A program made the translations under genes and the position numbers. The notes below the pieces were generated by a model, which was not told the origin of the DNA, did no database searches, and saw nothing but the letters and a program-made list of their open reading frames with translations. Below are positions 57,840 to 64,000 of a DNA stretch of 64,000 nucleotides, piece by piece; within the stretch, counting starts at the first letter, position 1, and every line of letters starts with the position of its first letter. Source of the DNA: an uncultured Gammaproteobacteria bacterium (GTDB taxonomy: Bacteria; Pseudomonadota; Gammaproteobacteria; PS1; Pseudothioglobaceae); the NCBI GenBank assembly GCA_902509905.1, contig CABWZI010000005.1, forward strand, positions 43,385 to 107,384. The letters run 5' to 3'.

Positions 57840-59486
57840 TTAGTTTTCTTTCAGCTCTCTTCTTAGAACCTTTCCAACATTAGTTTTTGGAATCTCTTTG
57901 ATAAATTCTATATGCTTTGGAACTTTATAAGCGGTTAACTTTTCCCTGCAAAAACTTATAATTTCATCCTCAGTTACAGTTTGCTCATCATGAAGGACAA
58001 CAAAAACTTTTACGAGCTCTTGAGAACCTTCACCCTCTATTCCGACACACCCACATTCAAGAACAGAAGGGTGTTCATTTACAACCGCTTCAACTTCATT
58101 TGGAAAAACGTTAAAACCTGAGACAATAATCATGTCCTTCTTTCGATCAACAATAAAAATATTACCTGTTTCATCAATTCGAGCAATATCACCGGTCATA
58201 AACCAGTTATTCTCATCAAGACCAGTGACTTCAGACTTCCAATAACCACTCATAACCTGTGGTCCTCTGACACAAAGCTCTCCAACAGCATTCGTTTCTG
58301 AAAGTGCTTTACCGTCTTCATCCCTAATTTCAATTTCAGTATAAGCTGCAGGCAGACCTACGGAGCCTGTAAATTCAGTTTGCTTGTAGTCATTCACACT
58401 AACCAGTGGTGATGTTTCAGTGAGCCCATATGCCTGCCAGATTACTGATTTAGTAAGTGCTGCCCATCTTTTTGCAGTTGTGTCAAGGGCTGCCATACCG
58501 CCACTTAAGGACATTAGTAAGTTACTAAAATCTAACTCTTTAAAGCCATCATAATTCAATAGTGCTTCATAAAGCGTATTCACACCAGAGATCATATGAA
58601 ACTTATGTTTCTTCATAATTGAAACGAAAGTCTTTAAGTCCCTAGGATTAGTAATGAGTACACTTCTTCCACCAATATGGAACAGCATGAAGTTATGAAC
58701 AGTTAGAGCAAAGATATGATACAAAGGTAATGGACAGATGGCTATTCTCTGTTCTTTTCTTGAGTCATCATACATTTTAGGATCGATTGTAAAGAAAGCC
58801 TGGATGATGTTAGCAAGAATATTTCGGTGAGTTAGGATCGCGCCTTTTGAAACGCCTGTAGTTCCCCCGGTATACTGAAGGAAGGCTGTGCTCTCTATAG
58901 GAATATCTATGGATGCAGCCTTTGAACCTTCATTCTCCTTCAAAACCTCAAGGAACATTTTGGCACCATCAATTTGGTACTTGGGCACTAACTTTTTGAC
59001 TTTTCTAGTAACCAAATTAATAATCTTTCCCTTAAAGCCGAGAAGGTCTCCAACAGTTGTTACTAAAACTTTTTCCACACTCGCTAGGTCAGACTTAGCG
59101 GCGACATTAGCAACGCCCTCCCAAACCAATAATAATTTTGCTTCACTATCTCTAAGGACATGTTCAAGTTCTCTTTGAGTATAGAGGGGGTTAATGTTCA
59201 CTACGACGATACCTGCCTTCAACGCTCCATAAACTATGACAGGGTATACCAGCATGTTAGGCATCATGACAGCAACTCTATCACCAACTTCAAAGTTACT
59301 ACTAAGCCAAGAGGCGAATGAATCAACCTGAGCCGATAAGTCGTTGTAGGACATCTCAACCCCAAAACTTTCAAACGCTATTTTTTCTTGATGCTCATTA
59401 CAGCAGTTATCAAAAAACTCTACCAGGTTGCCATGTTCTTTAAAAAAATCTGTCTCTTCAAGTTTATTGGGTATGTTTAATGCCAT
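57840..59486 (-). CDS. fadD: Long-chain fatty-acid-CoA ligase (FadD-like)
   Basis: This 548-residue AMP-forming ligase has LQYTGGTTGVSKGAILTHRN (about residues 207-226), YGLTETSPLVS, the signature GNIFIVDRKKDMIIVSGFNV and the catalytic lysine in PKTNVGKVLRRE. These are typical of FadD. It activates fatty acids for the thiolase and FadN-like enzyme encoded upstream on the same strand. It starts 19 bases after the DUF2889 gene. Confidence 0.88.
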   Translation of the reverse strand: MALNIPNKLEETDFFKEHGNLVEFFDNCCNEHQEKIAFESFGVEMSYNDLSAQVDSFASWLSSNFEVGDRVAVMMPNMLVYPVIVYGALKAGIVVVNINPLYTQRELEHVLRDSEAKLLLVWEGVANVAAKSDLASVEKVLVTTVGDLLGFKGKIINLVTRKVKKLVPKYQIDGAKMFLEVLKENEGSKAASIDIPIESTAFLQYTGGTTGVSKGAILTHRNILANIIQAFFTIDPKMYDDSRKEQRIAICPLPLYHIFALTVHNFMLFHIGGRSVLITNPRDLKTFVSIMKKHKFHMISGVNTLYEALLNYDGFKELDFSNLLMSLSGGMAALDTTAKRWAALTKSVIWQAYGLTETSPLVSVNDYKQTEFTGSVGLPAAYTEIEIRDEDGKALSETNAVGELCVRGPQVMSGYWKSEVTGLDENNWFMTGDIARIDETGNIFIVDRKKDMIIVSGFNVFPNEVEAVVNEHPSVLECGCVGIEGEGSQELVKVFVVLHDEQTVTEDEIISFCREKLTAYKVPKHIEFIKEIPKTNVGKVLRRELKEN

Positions 59487-59505
59487 TAGATTTCCTCAGT
59501 TATCG

Positions 59506-60075
59506 TTAGTTATCCTTAACTTTGCCTATTAAAATTTCCTTATATTCATTATAGACCTCTCCGTCCTTTTTGAAAGCAAAACATGAGTTAGCGAATTTCT
59601 TTTCTATTGATTTTGCCTCCTCTAAAGTGATACTTTCGGACTCGCCACCTGTTTTTTCTTTCCATAGTGTTTGATATGCAATAGTTCCAGCATAGGCCAG
59701 AAGGTCAGTAATATGCCTGCAGCCCTTTTCTCCTCCTAAAGCCTTTATAACCTTTCTATTGAACCCAGTAACGACGTATTCACCCTTAAGTTTTTGGCAA
59801 TTTTTAACCGCTTGTGGGCAAATATTATAGGGAGAAGCATTGATTTCTGCCTCTATATCGATAATTTGTCTTTTATCATCTAGAGTCAGTCTGAGCGCCA
59901 TATCATGAAGAGGCTCGCCTGCACTGATATATTCTCGATGCATGTTATTAAAAGAATAAGTCTTACTATCAATCAGAAAAACTTCTATATCCCACAATCC
60001 ATCTTCTCTTTTATAGCCTTTGCCTTCAATCGTTCTATTATGTTTTAAATCTCTTCTGGCCGGCTTCGATAGCAT
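59506..60075 (-). CDS. DUF2889-domain protein
   Basis: This 189-residue protein matches DUF2889: RRDLKHNRTIEGKGYKREDGLWDIEVFLIDSK at the start, then PLHDMALRLTLDDKRQIIDIEAEINASPYNICP and LGGEKGCRHITDLL. The function is unknown. It sits inside a fatty-acid oxidation operon, 20 bases from fadD and 10 from the nitronate monooxygenase gene, so a role in acyl-CoA or aromatic/steroid side-chain breakdown is a guess. Confidence 0.8.
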   Translation of the reverse strand: MLSKPARRDLKHNRTIEGKGYKREDGLWDIEVFLIDSKTYSFNNMHREYISAGEPLHDMALRLTLDDKRQIIDIEAEINASPYNICPQAVKNCQKLKGEYVVTGFNRKVIKALGGEKGCRHITDLLAYAGTIAYQTLWKEKTGGESESITLEEAKSIEKKFANSCFAFKKDGEVYNEYKEILIGKVKDN

Positions 60076-60085
60076 AGTGTGATCC

Positions 60086-61066
60086 TTATGAAATTCGATT
60101 TTTAGATTCTTTATATTGCTGCTCTAATTCTAACACCAAATCCTCAACACTCGGCACATTGGAAATAGAGCCAACACCTTGCCCAGCAGAAAAAATATCC
60201 TTCCATCTCTTTGCTGAAGCCTTACTGACATCAAAATCTACCTTAAGTTTTTGCTTGATGAATGGCATTATCATTTTCTTAAAATTAGAGATTGTTGATT
60301 GAATACCTCCAGCATTTGGATTAATACCAGCATTATTCAAGGATTGCTCAAGCCAGTTGCCATTGACTCCAGTAATCTTATTTGACTTAATAATATCATT
60401 AGCGGATGCATTTAAGATCATCTGCTTGTAGTCTTCAGTCGCATCGCTCTCTTCGGTTGCAATAAAGCGAGTGCCCATATAGGCCATATCTGCGCCTAAT
60501 GCTTTTATAGCCAGAACTGCATCACCAGAACTGATACTTCCGCCAACTATAATTGTTCCATCAAATATACTTCTCACTTCAGATATAAAGGCGAATGGGG
60601 AAAGGTCTCCAGTATGACCACCCGCACCATTACAAACAAGGATAAGTCCGTCTACTCCAGCGCTAATTGCTTTTTTTGAGTGATACAAATTAATGACATC
60701 TGAATAGACTAGGCCGCCATATTCATGAACTTTACTTACAACCTCTTTAGGGTTCCCAAGAGAGGTAATCACTATGGGCGGCTTATGCTTAAGAATTAAC
60801 TCTATATCATCATTACTCCTGGCATACATTTTACTTACGATGATGTTTACCGCCCAAGGCAGGGCATCTTTACCGGAGCCTAATGCTTGTGTTATTTCTG
60901 TGAATTCTTGATCTAAAGCCTCTAAAGTTCGACAGTTAGCAGTCGGAAAGGACCCAACAATCCCTGCCTTAGAAGATGCTATCACAAGCCTAGCATTCGA
61001 GACAATAAACATAGGTGACTGAATAATTGGCAGTCTGAGTTGGTCGATGTAGTTTTGATTAGTCAT
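60086..61066 (-). CDS. Nitronate monooxygenase (2-nitropropane dioxygenase family)
   Basis: This FMN-dependent TIM-barrel protein has 326 residues from the ATG at 61066; the longer frame overlaps the thiolase gene. PIIQSPMFIVSN near the N-terminus, the catalytic histidine in GAGGHTGDLSPFAF, and GGSISSGDAVLAIKALGADMAYMGTRFIAT (phosphate binding) are all present. Members oxidize nitronates or act as FMN-dependent enoyl-reducing enzymes (FabK-like). In this operon an acyl-CoA-linked redox role is conceivable. Confidence 0.85.
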   Translation of the reverse strand: MTNQNYIDQLRLPIIQSPMFIVSNARLVIASSKAGIVGSFPTANCRTLEALDQEFTEITQALGSGKDALPWAVNIIVSKMYARSNDDIELILKHKPPIVITSLGNPKEVVSKVHEYGGLVYSDVINLYHSKKAISAGVDGLILVCNGAGGHTGDLSPFAFISEVRSIFDGTIIVGGSISSGDAVLAIKALGADMAYMGTRFIATEESDATEDYKQMILNASANDIIKSNKITGVNGNWLEQSLNNAGINPNAGGIQSTISNFKKMIMPFIKQKLKVDFDVSKASAKRWKDIFSAGQGVGSISNVPSVEDLVLELEQQYKESKNRIS

Positions 61067-61073
61067 AAATGAT

Positions 61074-62264
61074 TTAGCATCTTTTAATGATCCCAGCAGC
61101 CCCCATCCCAGTTCCAATACACATGGTTACCATTCCATAATCAATCTTTTCTCTTTGCATTGCAGAAACAAGTGTTGCAATTCTAATAGCTCCAGTAGCA
61201 CCCAGAGGATGCCCAAGGGCTATAGCACCTCCAAGCGGGTTGACCTTTTCTGGATCAAGTTTTAACTCCTGAATAACAGCCAGAGATTGCGCAGCAAATG
61301 CCTCATTAAGCTCAATCCATCCAATATCATCAAGAGAAAGGTCTAAGGAGTCAAGAACTTTAGGCACCGCCTTGACTGGGCCAATACCCATTATTTCTGC
61401 AGGAACTCCGGCAACCGAAAAGCCCAGAAACTCAGCCTTAGGGGTTAAATTATATTTCTCAACTGCCTCTTCACTAGCGACAAGAACAGCGGCGGCGGCA
61501 TCAGACATTTGAGAGCTGTTTCCTGCTGTCACTGAACCATCTTGAGCAAAAACAGTTCTCAGTTTTGCTAAAACTTCCAAACTTGTATCTTCTCTAGGTC
61601 CTTCATCTTTAGAAACAAGATTAGTGTTTTTTATATATTCATTTGATTCAACTGAGTAACTATCCTCAACAGTTGAAATGGGTACAATTTCATTTTCAAA
61701 TAAACCGCTATTGTTTGCTTTTATTGCTTTTTGGTGACTGTTGAAGGCGAACTGATCTTGTGCCTCTCGGGAGACCCCATATTTCTGCACCACTTTCTCT
61801 GCAGTAAGTCCCATCCCATAAGCAATAGAAATATTCTCGTCTGACAAAATTTTAGGATTCATTGACGGCTTAAAGCCAGTCATCGGAACACTACTCATAC
61901 TTTCGACGCCTGCAGCTATGACCAGGTCAGATGACCCAGACTTAATGAGGTCAGCAGCGTTAGAGACGGACTGAAGACCTGAAGAACAGAATCTATTGAG
62001 CGTATATGCTGGAGTCGAATCTGGAAGTCCAGCAAGCAAAGTTGCAATTCGTGCAATATTTAAGCCTTGAGGTCCTTCTGGCATCGCACATCCAACAATA
62101 ATATCGTCAATACTATTGTTTATTTTTTCAATTGGATCTGACGCCTTTAGAACACTTTGTATGGCATGGACCAATAAGTCGTCTGCCCTAGTCTTAGAGA
62201 GCAAACCTCTAGCTTTTCCAACTGGAGTTCTTTTTGCATCAATAATATAAGCTTTTCTCATCAT
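61074..62264 (-). CDS. Acetyl-CoA C-acyltransferase (thiolase, FadA/FadI-like)
   Basis: This 396-residue thiolase has the nucleophile C93 in NRFCSSGLQSV, the substrate-loop IELNEAFAAQSLAV, GGAIALGHPLGATGA and the C-terminal catalytic cysteine in TMCIGTGMGAAG. It releases acetyl-CoA in the last step of beta-oxidation. It begins 9 bases after the FadN-like gene. Confidence 0.93.
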   Translation of the reverse strand: MMRKAYIIDAKRTPVGKARGLLSKTRADDLLVHAIQSVLKASDPIEKINNSIDDIIVGCAMPEGPQGLNIARIATLLAGLPDSTPAYTLNRFCSSGLQSVSNAADLIKSGSSDLVIAAGVESMSSVPMTGFKPSMNPKILSDENISIAYGMGLTAEKVVQKYGVSREAQDQFAFNSHQKAIKANNSGLFENEIVPISTVEDSYSVESNEYIKNTNLVSKDEGPREDTSLEVLAKLRTVFAQDGSVTAGNSSQMSDAAAAVLVASEEAVEKYNLTPKAEFLGFSVAGVPAEIMGIGPVKAVPKVLDSLDLSLDDIGWIELNEAFAAQSLAVIQELKLDPEKVNPLGGAIALGHPLGATGAIRIATLVSAMQREKIDYGMVTMCIGTGMGAAGIIKRC

Positions 62265-62273
62265 ACTCTCCAG

Positions 62274-64000
62274 TTAATTGCGAAGGGGTTTACTATTTCG
62301 AAGCATAAACTCAATTCTGTCTTGAGTTTTCTGTGTTCCCAAAAGCTCAACAAAATATTTCTGTTCAAGATCTAGCAGCATTTTTGAATTGACAACTGTG
62401 TTCTCCTCAACTAGGGAGCCTGTCATCACTTTGGCCAATGACGATATGCAATATTTGTCATGTTCGGACATAAAGTTACCCTCAAATAGGTTAGCAACCT
62501 GCGCCATAATATTTGCATATCCAGCCTTACCCACTACTTTGAATGTGTCATCAAGTGGGGACCTGAATCCTGACTCAAGCATTGCTAAAGCTTGCTGTTT
62601 AGCAACATAAAGTAGCTCATGGGGATTAGCAATAATGACATCTTCATTCTTTAGGTAACCCATTTCTTTAGCTTCCAAAGCACTAGCTGAGACTTTTGCC
62701 ATTGCAATTTGTTCAAAATGTTTAGACAACAAAGGAAAAATATCATCAGACTCTTTGTTTAAATAAGCTCTTAAGGCCATCTCCTTACTGCCACAGCCAG
62801 CAGGAATGCCTCCAATTCCTACTTCTACAAGTCCAATGAAAGAGTTCATAGAGGCAACCACTCTATTGCAGTGAAGTAAAAGTTCACAGCCTCCTCCAAG
62901 CGCTAGACCATCAACAGCGGCAATGGTCAATATTTTTCCATGCTTTAGCCGCATTAATAAATCTTGAAGCATGCGGATAGTTTTCTTAATGGAGTAGAGC
63001 TTCCCAAGTTTAGGCAGCTCAGGATGCATCACCTCAAAAGCCTTCTTTTTTGCTTTGGATGTCAAGCCCGGATCCTTTTCAAGTAGGCCAAGCTTAATTG
63101 CTGAAATAACCTCATAAAGGTTAGCACCTGCACAAAAATGTTCCTGCTCTTGTCTGATTACAAGGGCATGAAAACCATTGCTTTCAAGATAATCTAGGCA
63201 TTCAGGTAGCTCAGTTAAAACACTTGAACTCAATACGTTCATTTTTGTTTTGAAAGAGACGCTAGCAACTCCACTTCCGATATCAATCAATTTAGTGGAT
63301 TCACCATCTTTCAAGACCTCTAATTGACTTTTCCTCTCTCCACTCAGAAGGGCCTTATTTAATTGCCTTTCGTAGACCGGATGAGAAGACCTTGGAATAA
63401 AATGACTATTATTTGGATTAAATGCACCCTCATCAGAATAGACGAAAGCTTGCTCCATGACCCATGCTGGCAGGGCTTGATTTGATAGAGTCTTGCCATC
63501 CTTAATGTCTTGATTTAGCAACTCTCTTACCTCAGACCAACCAGTCATCTGGACTTGTTCAAAGATTCCTTTTTGCCAAGCAAACCCTGACTTTAATGCC
63601 AAATCTACGCATCTTGCAGTTTCAGCAACATGCTCCAGATGATAAGCAGTGTAATGAAATACATCGCGATGAACCGACCACAAAAACTGAGCCTGCGGGT
63701 CTTCACATTTAGAGAGTTCGAGAAGAGCATTTTCTATGGTTTTGCTATCTTTTATAATTTTCTTTACTTTAGAACTAATAGTTTTATCAGAAAGCCTATA
63801 TTCTCCATCTTTAGGATCAAAGACAAATATGTCTTTGCCCACTTTTTCATAGATTCCCTTTCGAGTCTTGCTTCCTAAAGATCCCTTCTCAATTAACGCC
63901 TGAATCCAATCTGGAATTTTAAATAATTCAATCCAAGGATCATCTTGCGCATTTTCATAAATATTTTTTACTACGTTTGCCATTACATCAAGGCCAACAA
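62274..64000 (-). CDS. FadN-like multifunctional enzyme: 3-hydroxyacyl-CoA dehydrogenase C-terminal part plus enoyl-CoA hydratase (partial)
   Basis: The frame is open to the window end, and codons before the first internal ATG read VGLDV, so translation continues upstream from outside the window. The visible 570-plus residues start in the second 3-hydroxyacyl-CoA dehydrogenase domain (LDVMANVVKNIYEN, GSLGSKTRKGIYE), then a linker domain, then an enoyl-CoA hydratase (about residues 240-460) with HFCAGANLYE, DGLALGGGCELLLHCNRV and the second catalytic-glutamate strand GLVEVGIGGIPAG. This domain order (dehydrogenase first, hydratase last) is that of FadN, not FadB. It supplies hydratase and dehydrogenase steps for the adjacent thiolase. 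Confidence 0.87.
   Translation of the reverse strand, partial: VGLDVMANVVKNIYENAQDDPWIELFKIPDWIQALIEKGSLGSKTRKGIYEKVGKDIFVFDPKDGEYRLSDKTISSKVKKIIKDSKTIENALLELSKCEDPQAQFLWSVHRDVFHYTAYHLEHVAETARCVDLALKSGFAWQKGIFEQVQMTGWSEVRELLNQDIKDGKTLSNQALPAWVMEQAFVYSDEGAFNPNNSHFIPRSSHPVYERQLNKALLSGERKSQLEVLKDGESTKLIDIGSGVASVSFKTKMNVLSSSVLTELPECLDYLESNGFHALVIRQEQEHFCAGANLYEVISAIKLGLLEKDPGLTSKAKKKAFEVMHPELPKLGKLYSIKKTIRMLQDLLMRLKHGKILTIAAVDGLALGGGCELLLHCNRVVASMNSFIGLVEVGIGGIPAGCGSKEMALRAYLNKESDDIFPLLSKHFEQIAMAKVSASALEAKEMGYLKNEDVIIANPHELLYVAKQQALAMLESGFRSPLDDTFKVVGKAGYANIMAQVANLFEGNFMSEHDKYCISSLAKVMTGSLVEENTVVNSKMLLDLEQKYFVELLGTQKTQDRIEFMLRNSKPLRN

Overview
The window is a compact, AT-rich stretch of bacterial chromosome. 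Genes are mostly separated by under 150 bases, many overlap by a few bases, and no stretch above 300 bases lacks a gene. I saw no rRNA, tRNA, CRISPR array, transposase or phage gene. Gene content points to a marine gammaproteobacterium with a streamlined genome: the pabC-mltG-tmk-holB order, cytochrome c4, a Pseudomonas-type ArgB, DsbC and RsmB. The sulfur-relay genes and the many osmolyte transporters would fit the SUP05/Arctic96BD-19 (Ca. Thioglobus) lineage. That placement is an inference and is not proven by the window.

Layout. Bases 1-4821 are housekeeping genes (yggS partial, pyrK, argB, hemW, rdgB, and rpiA divergent). Bases 4927-7040 hold a small membrane protein and a sulfur-trafficking set: two half-size YeeE/YedE proteins, TusA and a DsrE2-like protein. 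Bases 7042-14831 are a minus-strand housekeeping block (HAD phosphatase, LOG protein, hemL, holB, tmk, mltG, pabC, ppnP, pepA). dsbC and rsmB follow on the plus strand. Next come a cytoplasmic molybdopterin oxidoreductase of the BisC/TorA type (17007-19256) and an ectoine-type ABC importer (ehuA, ehuB, ehuC, ehuD) with an embedded Lrp/AsnC regulator. Bases 23047-29891 are the protein quality-control block tig-clpP-clpX-hflX-lon.

The second half is largely about uptake and oxidation of small organic solutes. A GMC oxidoreductase and an enolase-superfamily enzyme sit beside a TauE/SafE exporter, a glycine-betaine-type ABC importer (proX, proW, proV) and a short-chain dehydrogenase. After two cytochrome c genes comes a four-gene set that looks like carnitine/crotonobetaine metabolism: CaiD-like hydratase, ADP-forming acyl-CoA synthetase, acyl-CoA dehydrogenase and betainyl-CoA-thioesterase-like protein. 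A housekeeping interlude (engB, a PD-(D/E)XK repair protein, cca, msrB, a second TauE/SafE protein, tdk, an aminotransferase) follows. Then comes a TAXI-TRAP transporter, an RpiR-family regulator, a cupin carrying the full active-site residue pattern of DMSP lyases, and an acyl-CoA ligase. The window ends in a beta-oxidation operon (fadD-like, DUF2889, nitronate monooxygenase, thiolase, FadN-like multifunctional enzyme cut by the window end).

Two themes stand out. First, the importers and catabolic genes suggest use of compatible solutes (ectoine, glycine betaine/carnitine, DMSP) as carbon, nitrogen and sulfur sources. Second, all three solute-binding-protein genes (ehuB, proX, TAXI) are followed by an intrinsic-terminator-like hairpin before the permease gene. 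This would give more binding protein than permease.
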